Positions 17,221 through 26,342 of a stretch of DNA of 64,000 nucleotides are shown here, in pieces. Position numbers and translations under genes: made by a program. This DNA comes from Flavobacteriales bacterium (GTDB taxonomy: Bacteria; Bacteroidota; Bacteroidia; Flavobacteriales_C; GCA-002722245). The notes below the pieces were generated by a model, which ran no database searches, was not told the DNA's origin, and saw only the letters and a list, made by a program, of their open reading frames with translations. The stretch spans positions 1-64,000 of the forward strand of contig JAHEZM010000001.1 in assembly GCA_023251075.1 (NCBI GenBank), in the 5' to 3' direction. The first letter of the stretch is position 1. Every line of letters starts with the position of its first letter.

Positions 17221-17238
17221 AAAAGACTTGCCAAACAT

Positions 17239-18864
17239 CTATTCCAAAACCACACTATAACGTTTAGGGTGTTTTACTTTATAAGAAAACTTCGTTGTTT
17301 TTTCTTCACCAGGATTTAGTGTGATTTCGTTTTTGATAATCCCTGTCTCTGCATCCAATATTCCTTCTTTAACATCAGCGGTGACATCGATGTCTTTATT
17401 AGTGGATACAGGAATTTGATCTTTGATTTCAATTACTACTGCTTTTCCTTTATTGTTTTTAATCTTAGTTTGCCAGGTGATTTCGCAGCTTCTGTCGGAA
17501 CCTATGATTTGTTTTTTAGATAGCTCTGTTGCTTTGGTTCTGGTGATTACAATTCCCTTGTCTCTTCCGAGCGAGATGTCCATAGTGTCGTTTGATGCAG
17601 CAGGATCGATATAAGAATTTCCTACAAAGGCATCTTCAAAAAAGATATTTGCTTCACCTGCCAGTAAATTCAATTTCTCCCAATCGGTAATTTGCGCAAT
17701 TAAAAATGCAGTAGGATCAATTTTAGGAACTGCTTTGTATTTATAGCTTGCTGGTACTTCATATTTAGCAACTTCTACTTTATGACTTTTTCCGTTGGAT
17801 TGGATGGTGTAAGGAGTAGAGATAATATATTGAAGAGTGGTGGTTGATTCTTGAGAGATGGCGATAGGTTGAGAAGCGTCGTATCTCACTTTTTTTTGAG
17901 AAGAAATAATTACTTCTTCTTTTTCTTTAGCCAATCCATCATAATCTCCATAAGACGGTGCATAGGCAGGCATTATATCATGAGAGTGCTTTCTTTCTCT
18001 TTCCGGTTCATAATAACTAATGTTCCATTTGTTCAACGTAGGCGCTTGTCCGCTGATACTAGGATTTCCTGTAGATAAAGTCAATTCTACATTTTTCCAT
18101 TCCACACCCGTGCTTTGTTGAATGTTGGCTCTGTAATCTAAAACCACGGGACTAGCGATATCTTTTGCTCTTATATCGTAGCTTGGAAACCAGGTAGCTC
18201 CGCTGGTATAGTAAGTAATTTCAAAAGAGGCATTGGTTTGTGCAGAAGCATAAACTTCCATTACAATTTCACTGGTTTGTTTTCCGCTTTTGTGGCCGAT
18301 AGTGTTTTTTTCATTGTTCAAACGATTCACTACTTCCTGGATGTCTCTTGATTTTATTTTTCCTTCCTGAATTTTTTCTGCCAATTCATTTAAGTGATCA
18401 CGGAAAAACTTAGCTGCTTCCTGTAAATCTACCACATCTAAAACTTCCTGACCTTTAATGGATTTGTTGGCCAATACCATTGCTTTTTCATCTTCCAGTA
18501 CTGCTTGTTTTGCTAACGACAAGCTCAATTGATCGTTCATCAATTCTAAAGAATCGTTTATTTCTTTAATGCGTTTGGGGGCCATCGCTTCTTGTTCGTA
18601 ATTCAATTGGTGCAATACATTGATCAAAGTAATTCCACCGCCAATTTTTACGCTGATAGAGTTAGTTTGTAGGTAGGGGGTGAGTTCAGTTAATTTCACA
18701 AAGTGTTTTCCTTTAGCAAGTGAAATATCACCTTCATGGGTTATTTGTGCTCCTTGTAAAAAAACGGTTACTTTATTTATTTCGGCTTTCAGGTTTTTCT
18801 CGTCCTGTGCGAACATTTGAATACTAATCATTAACGATAAAAGAGAAAGAGATAATCTATTCAT
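17239..18864 (-). CDS. MuiA-family mucoidy-inhibitor-like protein (DUF4139)
   Basis: This 541-residue exported protein has a signal peptide (MNRLSLSLLSLMISIQMFAQ), an N-terminal beta domain with VTVFLQGAQITHEGDISL (DUF4140-like), a coiled-coil middle (about residues 90-190, rich in E, K, L and N), and a C-terminal DUF4139 domain starting SYDIRAKDIASPVVLDYRANI and ending with a Big-like segment KTTKFSYKVKHPKR. The family name comes from a gene affecting mucoidy; the molecular function is not established. It is a single gene. A -7-like box TACATTTA lies 16 bases before the ATG. Confidence 0.88.
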   Translation of the reverse strand: MNRLSLSLLSLMISIQMFAQDEKNLKAEINKVTVFLQGAQITHEGDISLAKGKHFVKLTELTPYLQTNSISVKIGGGITLINVLHQLNYEQEAMAPKRIKEINDSLELMNDQLSLSLAKQAVLEDEKAMVLANKSIKGQEVLDVVDLQEAAKFFRDHLNELAEKIQEGKIKSRDIQEVVNRLNNEKNTIGHKSGKQTSEIVMEVYASAQTNASFEITYYTSGATWFPSYDIRAKDIASPVVLDYRANIQQSTGVEWKNVELTLSTGNPSISGQAPTLNKWNISYYEPERERKHSHDIMPAYAPSYGDYDGLAKEKEEVIISSQKKVRYDASQPIAISQESTTTLQYIISTPYTIQSNGKSHKVEVAKYEVPASYKYKAVPKIDPTAFLIAQITDWEKLNLLAGEANIFFEDAFVGNSYIDPAASNDTMDISLGRDKGIVITRTKATELSKKQIIGSDRSCEITWQTKIKNNKGKAVVIEIKDQIPVSTNKDIDVTADVKEGILDAETGIIKNEITLNPGEEKTTKFSYKVKHPKRYSVVLE

Positions 18865-18880
18865 AAAATTTTGTTTGATG

Positions 18881-18888
18881 TAAATGTA
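18881..18888 (-). promoter_or_regulatory. -7-like promoter box for the MuiA-like gene
   Basis: On the minus strand TACATTTA has one mismatch (last base) to TAnnTTTG, 16 bases upstream of the ATG at 18864. Confidence 0.35.
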
Positions 18889-19014
18889 CTGTTTAACGTT
18901 TCTCTATTTTGGGGCATTGCTTTCAACTTTTCAACAGGTGAACTAACATTCCATAGTTCAAAGTTTAAAGTTTAATATTTAACGCGAAGAAAGATTAGTT
19001 TATATTTTAGTAAA

Positions 19015-19782
19015 ATGAAGCAAAAACCACTTATTTTGGTTACCAACGACGATGGTGTAACAGCTAATGGCATTCGCAATTTGATTGCTTATATGCGTGA
19101 AATAGGAGATGTAATTGTTGTGGCCCCCAATCAGGGAATGTCGGGAATGGGGCACGCAATCACCATCAATTCTACTTTGCGTTTGTTTGAAAAACACAAA
19201 GAGAAAGGATTAACTGAATACAGTTGCTCTGGTACTCCGGTGGATTGTGTGAAATTTGGAGTTAAAGTAGTGGCCGATCGTCCTATTGATTTATTGGTTT
19301 CTGGTATCAATCATGGTTCTAACTCTTCTATCAATGTAATTTATTCGGGTACTATGTCGGCTGCGATAGAAGGTGCTATTGAAGGAATTCCGTCGATAGG
19401 TTTTTCTCTATGTAGTCATGATGTTGATGCTGATTTTAGTGCTTGCAAAGAATATGTTTTAAAGTTGGCGAAAAAAGTTTTAGAAAAAGGACTGCCCAAA
19501 GGAATGTGTTTGAACGTGAATTTTCCTTATTTACCCAAAGAGGAAATAAAGGGAATGAAAGTTTGCCGACAAGCCAATGCTTATTGGGATGAAAATTTTG
19601 ATGAACGTAAAGATCCTTTTAACAATTCATATTATTGGTTAACCGGACAGTTTATCAATTTAGATAGTGGAGAGAACACCGATGAAGAAGCATTGAAAGC
19701 AGGTTATGTTTCTATAGTACCTACCAAATATGATTTAACAGCACATGAGTTTAGGAAAGAACTGGAAGACTGGATCTCCTGA
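19015..19782 (+). CDS. surE: 5'/3'-nucleotidase SurE
   Basis: This 255-residue cytosolic metal-dependent phosphatase acts on nucleoside monophosphates. The N-terminal LILVTNDDG supplies the metal ligands D12 and D13. Further family blocks are VVAPNQGMSGMGHAIT, YSCSGTPVDCVKFG, VSGINHGSNSSINVIYSGTMSAA, and the late NVNFP. Length is typical (about 250). A one-mismatch -7 box, TATTTTAG, ends 4 bases before the ATG. The gene heads a run with a small membrane protein and lpxB, an order I recall in other Bacteroidota. Confidence 0.96.
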   Translation: MKQKPLILVTNDDGVTANGIRNLIAYMREIGDVIVVAPNQGMSGMGHAITINSTLRLFEKHKEKGLTEYSCSGTPVDCVKFGVKVVADRPIDLLVSGINHGSNSSINVIYSGTMSAAIEGAIEGIPSIGFSLCSHDVDADFSACKEYVLKLAKKVLEKGLPKGMCLNVNFPYLPKEEIKGMKVCRQANAYWDENFDERKDPFNNSYYWLTGQFINLDSGENTDEEALKAGYVSIVPTKYDLTAHEFRKELEDWIS

Positions 19783-20104
19783 ATTAGATAAATTCAGAAA
19801 CAGGGGATTGCTGCTGGGATTTATTTTTCCGGTATGTATTATGATGCCTTTGGTTTTGTATATTTTTTATTTAGATGCAGCACAAAGGTTTGATCCGGGT
19901 TTTTGGCTTTACACCAAAAAAGTGTTTTCTACTTTACACAATTTTGCCAATGTTTTTAGTTTAAGTGTTTTGGGAAATCTGGCTTTGTTTTTTATGAATT
20001 TGAAACGAAATAATTTGTGGGGAGCCAGAGGCATATTGATAGCAACCATGTTTTATGCTTTAGTGGTTTTTATTGTGAAAATTCTTGAAGGAGGTTTAGA
20101 ATGA
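19745..20104 (+). CDS. Small membrane protein between surE and lpxB, unknown function
   Basis: This 119-residue protein has three predicted membrane helices (about residues 24-44, 62-85 and 96-114) and a basic N-terminal tail. Its ATG lies inside surE, overlapping by 38 bases in another frame; it ends in a 4-base overlap with lpxB (ATGA). No later ATG precedes the first helix, so either the long overlap is real or a non-ATG start near 19800 is used. I recognise no named family. Position between surE and lpxB suggests an envelope role, which is inference only. Confidence 0.75.
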   Translation: MSLGKNWKTGSPELDKFRNRGLLLGFIFPVCIMMPLVLYIFYLDAAQRFDPGFWLYTKKVFSTLHNFANVFSLSVLGNLALFFMNLKRNNLWGARGILIATMFYALVVFIVKILEGGLE

Positions 20105-21216
20105 AATACTATGTAATAGCAGGAGAAGCATCGGGCGATTTACACGCATCAAACTTGATGAAGCATTTACTGTTGAAAGATAGGGATGCTGATTTTCGTT
20201 TTTGGGGTGGCGATAAAATGAAAAGCGTAGGAGGGGAGCTCGTGATTCATTACAAAGAAATTGCCTTTATGGGATTCTCCGAAGTAATAATGAATTTGCG
20301 TACTATTCTGAATAATATTTCTTTCTGCAAAAAGGATATTCAGAATTATAAACCTGATGCATTGATATTGGTGGATTACCCTGGATTTAACTTGCGTATA
20401 GCAGAATGGGCTAAAGCAAATGGATATAAAGTTTTTTACTACATCTCTCCACAAATTTGGGCATGGAAGCAATCTCGTGTGCACAAAATAAAAAAGGTGG
20501 TAGATAAAATGTATTGCATTCTTCCTTTTGAAAAAGACTTTTACAAAAGGTTTGATTATGCTGTTGAATATGTTGGTCATCCTTTGCTGGATGCAATCAA
20601 GAGTGATGAATTATTACCTGCTTCGGAAGTGCGATTGAAATATAATTTAGGGAATGATAAAGTGATTTTGCTTTTACCAGGAAGCAGAAAGCAGGAAGTG
20701 AAATCAATGTTGAAAGTAATGGTAGAAGTTGCACAAAAAAATCCTCAATATCGATATATTATTGCTGGAGTAAAATCTCTATCACCTGAATTTTATAAAG
20801 AAAATATTGGTGAAGCAAACATTGAGATTATTAGTGGTAATACCTATGAATTGCTGAGTGTTGCGCATGCTGCAATGGTTACTTCGGGCACGGCAACTTT
20901 AGAGACGGCCCTTTTTGAAGTGCCGGAAGTAGTGTGTTATAAAGGCAGTAAAATTTCTTACGAAATCGCAAAGCGATTAATCAAAGTGAAATACATTTCC
21001 TTGGTGAATTTAATTCTCGATAAACCTGTTGTTAAAGAATTAATTCAAGACGAAATGAACGCAAATAAGCTGAGCGAAGAATTATTGTCGATTACTTCTG
21101 AAGGACAAAAAAGATCGGCGCTTATGGCCGAGTATAAAAATTTAAAACAAATTTTAGGTGGAGGAGGAGCATCGGAAAAAGTGGCGACTTCTATTGTAAA
21201 TGCTTTGAAGAAATGA
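20101..21216 (+). CDS. lpxB: Lipid-A-disaccharide synthase LpxB
   Basis: This 371-residue GT19 glycosyltransferase condenses UDP-2,3-diacylglucosamine with lipid X to form the lipid A disaccharide at the inner face of the inner membrane. Key blocks are AGEASGDLHASNLM, FMGFSEV, LVDYPGFNLRIA, YYISPQIWAWKQSRV, VGHPLLD, LLPGSRKQEV and SGTATLETAL. All are intact and length is typical. It overlaps the small membrane gene and the SpoIID-like gene by 4 bases each, so translation is coupled. Confidence 0.96.
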   Translation: MKYYVIAGEASGDLHASNLMKHLLLKDRDADFRFWGGDKMKSVGGELVIHYKEIAFMGFSEVIMNLRTILNNISFCKKDIQNYKPDALILVDYPGFNLRIAEWAKANGYKVFYYISPQIWAWKQSRVHKIKKVVDKMYCILPFEKDFYKRFDYAVEYVGHPLLDAIKSDELLPASEVRLKYNLGNDKVILLLPGSRKQEVKSMLKVMVEVAQKNPQYRYIIAGVKSLSPEFYKENIGEANIEIISGNTYELLSVAHAAMVTSGTATLETALFEVPEVVCYKGSKISYEIAKRLIKVKYISLVNLILDKPVVKELIQDEMNANKLSEELLSITSEGQKRSALMAEYKNLKQILGGGGASEKVATSIVNALKK

Positions 21217-22358
21217 AACGAATCTCCTTTATATTTTCCCTTTTAATTTTTCAGTTTTCTTTTGCCGATCAACTTTCTATCAATGTTTTTTCTTTAGAAA
21301 ATATTATCACTACTCATTTCACGGTGAATAAAGGCTCTTACAAAGTAATGTCGGATTCAGTGGAGTTGGGATCAATAGAAGCAGGTACTTTACTTAAGTT
21401 TTCATTGAAAGAGAAAAATCTGCATTTCATTTTACAGGGTAAATCCTATTCCAGAAAAAGTATTCTATTGAAAGCTGCAGATCCATCAGCCTGTTTTAAA
21501 ATAACAACCAATACGAAACACCGACATTATGAGGAGAGTTTGAAATTAACTGCTTTTTCTAAAACCATTCAATTGGTGAATATAGTGGATCTGGAAAAAT
21601 ATGTTGCGGGTGTAGTAGAATCAGAAGCGGGGTATAAATTAACAGATGAATATTATAAACTACAGGCTATCATTTGCAGAACTTATGCGATGAAAAATAT
21701 TCATCGCCACGAATTAGATGGATTTCAACTGTGCGATAATGTACATTGTCAGGCGTATTACGGCAGAAGTCAGAAAGTGACTTCTATCATTAACGCAACA
21801 ATGGCTACCAGCGGAATGATTATTACGGATACAAAGCTCGATTTGATTGATGCTACTTTTCATTCTAATTGTGGCGGACAAACCTGTAATTCAGAAGATG
21901 TATGGTCGAAAGAGGTTCCCTACCTCAGAAGTGTAACAGATACTTTTTGTACTAAAAGTAAAAATGCAAATTGGAAAAAAGTAATCCCCAAACAAAAATG
22001 GAATAGTTACTTAAAATCTATTGGAATTGAAAATGTAGGTGATACAATTATTGACGGTGAAATTTTTTATGTGTCATCGGAAGAAAGAGTTGCTAACATT
22101 TATTTTCCCAATGGCAAAATTAAGGCGGCACAAATGAGAAATGATTTACATTTAAAATCGGCTTATTTTGAGGTTAAACCTAAAAATGATTCCATCTATA
22201 TTATTGGCAAAGGTTACGGACATGGCGTGGGTATGTGTCAGGAGGGAGCTATGAAAATGGCGAAATTAGGATATACTTATAGTCAAATCATTAACTTCTA
22301 TTTTCAAAATGTGTTAATATTGAATTTGAGTTCTCTTGAATTTTTCAGAAAAGATTAA
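21213..22358 (+). CDS. SpoIID/LytB-domain peptidoglycan lytic transglycosylase-like protein
   Basis: This 381-residue exported protein has a signal peptide (about residues 1-18), an N-terminal beta region, and a SpoIID domain: LEKYVAGVVESEAG (with the catalytic-type glutamate), LQAIICRTYAMKN, CDNVHCQAYYG, TFHSNCGGQT and GKGYGHGVGMCQEGAM. SpoIID cleaves stem-less glycan strands during sporulation in Firmicutes; Bacteroidota versions act on cell wall in the periplasm with unknown purpose. Coupling to lpxB (4-base overlap) ties it to envelope biogenesis. Cysteine-rich segments could form disulfides. Confidence 0.92.
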   Translation: MKRISFIFSLLIFQFSFADQLSINVFSLENIITTHFTVNKGSYKVMSDSVELGSIEAGTLLKFSLKEKNLHFILQGKSYSRKSILLKAADPSACFKITTNTKHRHYEESLKLTAFSKTIQLVNIVDLEKYVAGVVESEAGYKLTDEYYKLQAIICRTYAMKNIHRHELDGFQLCDNVHCQAYYGRSQKVTSIINATMATSGMIITDTKLDLIDATFHSNCGGQTCNSEDVWSKEVPYLRSVTDTFCTKSKNANWKKVIPKQKWNSYLKSIGIENVGDTIIDGEIFYVSSEERVANIYFPNGKIKAAQMRNDLHLKSAYFEVKPKNDSIYIIGKGYGHGVGMCQEGAMKMAKLGYTYSQIINFYFQNVLILNLSSLEFFRKD

Positions 22359-22406
22359 TCAGATCTTTTTCTTTCCTTTTATATTTACCGCAACAAAATT
22401 CTTTAC

Positions 22407-23909
22407 ATGGATAAGATTCAGCATTCGCCGCTGGCTCTTCCTTTGTTGTTTTTAATTTTAGGTATTGGTGTTGTAAATGAAATTTTCATTGCAGCATTGC
22501 TATTGCTTGTTGGGGTAATAATTGCTTTAGGGCATAGCAACAAAATTAAAATCAATAAAAGTGTAGTGCCTCTATTTTTAAAAACTTGCTTTTTAGCAAT
22601 GGGTTTTTTCATGCTTGGAAAATGTTTAAACCTCTTTCAGGAAGAAAGTACTATTGTAATAAAATCGAAAACGGAAATCAACGCTATCAACTTAAGTTTT
22701 ACGGAAGGAATACGATTTTCAAAAAAAGGAGCGTGGGCAATTGCAAGTGCAAACATTCAAGGAAAAGAGTGTGGCGCTTTAGTAAATATGGACAGTGTTC
22801 ATGGATTAGAAATTGAAAAAGGCGATGCGTTTAATGTTTTCAATCTCTCTGTTTATCCATTGGTGAAAGAAGGAAGGCTACCCAATGCTTACGAAAAATA
22901 TTTGATAAGAAAAGGTCTTTCAATGAAGCTCTATCTTCATGAGAAGAGTAAAATTATTGTTTTAAAAAATGACAATTCGGCTTATGATATTTACAATTAT
23001 GCACATCAAAAAATTATTCAATCCCCTTTGAGTTCCGATGCCAAGGCACTCTTACTTTCTTTATTGATAGGAGATAGGGGTTATATTGATAGAGATGTTA
23101 AAGATCAATTTGGCGTATTGGGAGTTTCTCATATTTTATCTGTATCAGGGTTGCATGTGGGCATAATCTATTTGATTATTGTTTTTCTTTTTGGAATTTT
23201 TTTGCACAAAAGAGGGATCGTTACTTTGATACTTACACTCACGCTAATTTGGTTTTATTGTTGGATGGTTGGATTTGAAGCCGCCGTATTGCGTTCTGCA
23301 TTGATGTTTTCTATTCATGCTATTGGTAAGTATTTTGGCCAAGAAAACAACTTGTTTCATAGTACTACTGTTTCGGCTTTGATCATTTTAATTCTTTTCC
23401 CTTCGTTTTTATATGATATTGGATTTCAGCTAACCTATGGCGCAATGCTGGGAATTATTTTCGTTCTTCCCATATTTCAGCGGTGGATAAATATAGAATC
23501 AAAATGGAAGAAGAGTGTTGTTGATTTATTGTTGTTGAGTTTGGCAGTTCAAATTACACTACTTCCTTTTCTTATTTATTACTTCCAATATTTATCTACT
23601 TACTTTATGATTTCCAATTTAATGGTGATTCCCTTGATTGCAATTATTATGTATGCTGGAATTGTTTTTTTAATTACACCTTATTTTAAGGTATTGATTG
23701 TGGGCATTAATTATTTAGTTGATGGCTTGTATTTTATTTGTGAAGAAATGTATAGCTGGCCATTCAGTGTATTTATTATTCAGGAAAATAATTTATTGAG
23801 TCTAACAGCCTATTCTCTAGCTATATCAAGCCTTGTGTTGTATCATTTTCAAAAATTGAATGCTTATTTGTGGATAATGTTGACCTTACTTATTCTGTTA
23901 TTTTTTTAA
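22407..23909 (+). CDS. comEC: ComEC/Rec2-family DNA uptake channel, short form without metallo-beta-lactamase domain
   Basis: This 500-residue polytopic inner-membrane protein has N-terminal helices and a DUF4131-like OB region (about 1-180), followed by the competence domain with LLIGDRGYIDRDVKDQFGVLG, SHILSVSGLHVGII, GFEAAVLRSALM and DIGFQLTYGAMLGI. The family transports single-stranded DNA during natural transformation. The protein ends within or just after the last membrane helices, so the C-terminal metallo-beta-lactamase-like domain of full ComEC proteins (700-800 residues) is absent. TATATTTA at 22380-22387 is a weak -7 box. No other competence gene is nearby. Confidence 0.9.
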   Translation: MDKIQHSPLALPLLFLILGIGVVNEIFIAALLLLVGVIIALGHSNKIKINKSVVPLFLKTCFLAMGFFMLGKCLNLFQEESTIVIKSKTEINAINLSFTEGIRFSKKGAWAIASANIQGKECGALVNMDSVHGLEIEKGDAFNVFNLSVYPLVKEGRLPNAYEKYLIRKGLSMKLYLHEKSKIIVLKNDNSAYDIYNYAHQKIIQSPLSSDAKALLLSLLIGDRGYIDRDVKDQFGVLGVSHILSVSGLHVGIIYLIIVFLFGIFLHKRGIVTLILTLTLIWFYCWMVGFEAAVLRSALMFSIHAIGKYFGQENNLFHSTTVSALIILILFPSFLYDIGFQLTYGAMLGIIFVLPIFQRWINIESKWKKSVVDLLLLSLAVQITLLPFLIYYFQYLSTYFMISNLMVIPLIAIIMYAGIVFLITPYFKVLIVGINYLVDGLYFICEEMYSWPFSVFIIQENNLLSLTAYSLAISSLVLYHFQKLNAYLWIMLTLLILLFF

Positions 23910-23981
23910 AAACGAAACTAAGTGAAAACACTTAGCGTTGAAGAAGGAAACCAATTGCACAAAAAACAAAAATGAAAACTC

Positions 23982-25112
23982 GTGAAACCGCAAACACATA
24001 TCAGAGGACTCGCAGGAGTTGTGTTAGCAGGATTTCTGTTTTCATTTGATGTAAATAGTCAGTGTAGCATCTCTACCAACTTAGTTCCCAACGGTACTTT
24101 CGAATCTGGAAATAGCAATTTCACCAGTAGTTATGGTTACAATCCCGGAAATTTATATCCGGAAGGAAAATATGATGTTGTTTCAAATCCAACAGCCGAT
24201 CACGCTGCCTTTGCAACCTGTGGCGATAAAACCTCCGGTTCTGGTAAAATGATGGTAGTGAATGGTGCACCAACGGCTAACGTTAGTGTGTGGTGTTCTA
24301 CTATTTCTACTACAGCCAATTCTGATTATGTTTTTTCAACTTATGTAGCTTCGGTGCATGCATCAAGTCCGGCCATTCTTCAGTTTTCAATAAATGGTGT
24401 AAGCTTAGGTAGTCCGTTTAACGCATCAGGAACAACTTGTAACTGGCAACAATTTTGTCAAACCTGGAATTCTGGTGCAAGTACATCAGCCAACATTTGT
24501 ATAGTGAATCAAAATACTGCAGCATCGGGTAACGACTTTGCTTTAGATGATATTAAAATGGGAATTGTTGCTCCTTTATATGTGGAGATGTTAGGATTTT
24601 ATATTAAACAAATTAACGGACAAACTCAATTGCATTGGGCAACCGTTACAGAAATTGATCATGATTATTTTTCTGTAGAAAGATCAAGTGATATGAGCTC
24701 ATGGGAATCTATCAGTGTTATTGAAGGAAAGGGAAATAAAGAAAATCTTACTATATACGACTATACTGATATTGCTCCGCTGATGGGTAAGAGTTACTAC
24801 AGATTAAAGATGGTAGATATTCATGGTATTGAAGAGTTTTCGGCGGTAAGAGTTGCCAAAGCATTAGGAGATGGAGAAAAATATAAAATATATCCCAATC
24901 CAACTTTCAGTAGCGTTAACTTGCTCACTGATGAAAATGTTGAACAGGTTGAATTAGTTAATGCAATGGGATCAACTATTTACAGTAAAAAAGTAGAAGT
25001 GATGCAGCCTGATTTAGCTTTCGACTTTTCTGGGGTATCACAAGGGATATATATGATACGACTGATGAACAAAGGACAAGTTGTTTACACCGACCGACTG
25101 ATAAAGAAATAA
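23982..25112 (+). CDS. T9SS-sorted secreted protein with carbohydrate-binding-like domain
   Basis: This 376-residue exported protein starts with GTG at 23982 (no in-frame ATG); the signal peptide ends near VNSQCS. Residues ~30-195 form a jelly-roll-like module with NLVPNGTFESGNSNF and FALDDIKMG, a pattern typical of DUF642/CBM-like domains. A short linker domain (VEMLGFYIKQINGQTQLHWATVTEIDHDYF...) is the common fibronectin-like module preceding T9SS tails. The last ~75 residues are a type A sorting domain starting YKIYPNPTFSS. The ligand is unknown. A strong terminator follows. Confidence 0.85.
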   Translation: MKPQTHIRGLAGVVLAGFLFSFDVNSQCSISTNLVPNGTFESGNSNFTSSYGYNPGNLYPEGKYDVVSNPTADHAAFATCGDKTSGSGKMMVVNGAPTANVSVWCSTISTTANSDYVFSTYVASVHASSPAILQFSINGVSLGSPFNASGTTCNWQQFCQTWNSGASTSANICIVNQNTAASGNDFALDDIKMGIVAPLYVEMLGFYIKQINGQTQLHWATVTEIDHDYFSVERSSDMSSWESISVIEGKGNKENLTIYDYTDIAPLMGKSYYRLKMVDIHGIEEFSAVRVAKALGDGEKYKIYPNPTFSSVNLLTDENVEQVELVNAMGSTIYSKKVEVMQPDLAFDFSGVSQGIYMIRLMNKGQVVYTDRLIKK

Positions 25113-25140
25113 GGAGGGGGATATGTGGGGATGGAGAAAT

Positions 25141-25176
25141 AATACCTCGGTTAAGACCGGGGTATTATTTTTTTAT
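25141..25176 (+). terminator. Intrinsic terminator after the T9SS cargo gene
   Basis: AATACCTCGGT (25141-25151) pairs with ACCGGGGTATT (25156-25166; one G-T pair) around a TAAG loop, followed by a run of eight T within ATTTTTTTTAT. Confidence 0.9.
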
Positions 25177-25184
25177 CTAATTCG

Positions 25185-25313
25185 TTATATTTTTTCTACG
25201 CCTTGAACAGGAGCTTTTGAGTAAGCAGGACAAACTTCATGAGAAGAAGAACAAGTAAATAATGTTGCTGTTACCATTAAGGTTCCCAATACTAATTTCA
25301 AAGATTTTTTCAT
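25185..25313 (-). CDS. 42-residue predicted lipoprotein
   Basis: A short minus-strand frame starts at the ATG 25311-25313 and ends at TAA 25185-25187. The product begins MKKSLKLVLGTLMVTATLFTC, a typical signal with a lipobox-like LFTC, and continues with SSSHEVCPAYSKAPV to a short tail ending EKI. The N-terminal lysines, hydrophobic stretch and cysteine at the right distance argue that it is real. It fills a 318-base gap that otherwise holds only the terminator on its other side. I recall similar tiny Bacteroidota lipoproteins with a CPAY motif, but no function is known. Confidence 0.65.
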   Translation of the reverse strand: MKKSLKLVLGTLMVTATLFTCSSSHEVCPAYSKAPVQGVEKI

Positions 25314-25430
25314 TTCTATTTATTTTATTCAAACAAAACTACTGATATCCGTCATATTTCCATGTAACCATAATCTTATCTTATTAACAATTATCCTTCA
25401 AAACTTGTTAATTTAGCTTTTTGATATGCT

Positions 25431-26306
25431 ATGAAACAACTCTTTTTTTTCTCCCTTTTTCTTTTTTCTATTTCACTTTATTCTCAATGTAATTCGGTGT
25501 TGTGGGAGATCAGTGGTAAAGATTGTAAGCAACCTTCTTATTTGTTTGGAACCTTTCATTTGCGTGATAGCAGAATATTCAATTTTCCAGATTCGGTAAA
25601 TATATTAAGAAATAAATGCTCTGTATTGGCCTTTGAAATTGTGATCGATAAAAGTGATGCTAAAGAACTTTTAGCTCAGATTATGGAGACAGATCCCAAT
25701 CATTATCTCGATAAAATTCTTTCAAAAAGTGATTATAAAAAAGTAAAAAAAGCGGCAAAAAAGCATTTAGATATTGCTAGTAATATGCTTCTGGATAAAA
25801 TGAAACCAATTATATTGGCTACTCAACTTTTTGAGTCAATGTCGAAGAATGACGTTAAGTACCCTATGGATCTTCAATTTCAAATGGAGGGAAGGGAGTT
25901 GGGAAAAATCATTGTGGGATTGGAAAGTATCGAGTCGCAAATGCAACTCATCAACAAAATGAAAAGCGAGGAGCAAATTAAGGAATTGATGATGAGTGTG
26001 GATAGTTTAGAAACTTCTCCTACTGTAATTAATCAAATGGTGAATTTATATTTGAATCAAAACCTTGATTCATTGAATAGTTTTTTAAATTCTAAAAGTA
26101 CTATAGATTCCAGTTTTCAGGAGGACTTAATCGACAATAGAAATATTGTGATGACAAAGCAATTAACACAATTCTATTTGAAAGAGGGTTCTTGTTTTGT
26201 TGCTGTTGGCGCTGGACATTTGGTAGGAGAGAAGGGGATTATTGAGTTATTAAGAAAACAAGGTTATACAGTTCGGGCGGTGCGTTCTTCTTTTTCAAAA
26301 AACTAA
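25431..26306 (+). CDS. TraB/GumN family protein
   Basis: This 291-residue exported protein has a signal peptide (about 1-19) and the TraB/GumN layout: VLWEISGKDCKQPSYLFGTFHLRD (GTxH motif) near the N-terminus, LAFEIVI, a helical middle with VGLESIESQMQLI, and the C-terminal FVAVGAGHLVGEKGIIELLRKQGY (second GxxH motif). Paired GTxH and GxxH motifs suggest a Tiki-like metalloprotease fold; activity is not proven for bacterial members. It diverges from the tiny lipoprotein gene. A large palindromic repeat begins about 36 bases after its stop. Confidence 0.9.
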   Translation: MKQLFFFSLFLFSISLYSQCNSVLWEISGKDCKQPSYLFGTFHLRDSRIFNFPDSVNILRNKCSVLAFEIVIDKSDAKELLAQIMETDPNHYLDKILSKSDYKKVKKAAKKHLDIASNMLLDKMKPIILATQLFESMSKNDVKYPMDLQFQMEGRELGKIIVGLESIESQMQLINKMKSEEQIKELMMSVDSLETSPTVINQMVNLYLNQNLDSLNSFLNSKSTIDSSFQEDLIDNRNIVMTKQLTQFYLKEGSCFVAVGAGHLVGEKGIIELLRKQGYTVRAVRSSFSKN

Positions 26307-26342
26307 AAAATCATTATATGTTATTTTACTACTAGTTTAATT

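Noticed and set aside
18957-18976. Short direct repeats of AAAGTTTA type before surE
   Set aside because: Only two to three imperfect units in AT-rich DNA; not separable from chance.
20167-20580. Long minus-strand open frame inside lpxB
   Set aside because: Shadow of the lpxB coding sequence; no recognisable protein and no start signal.
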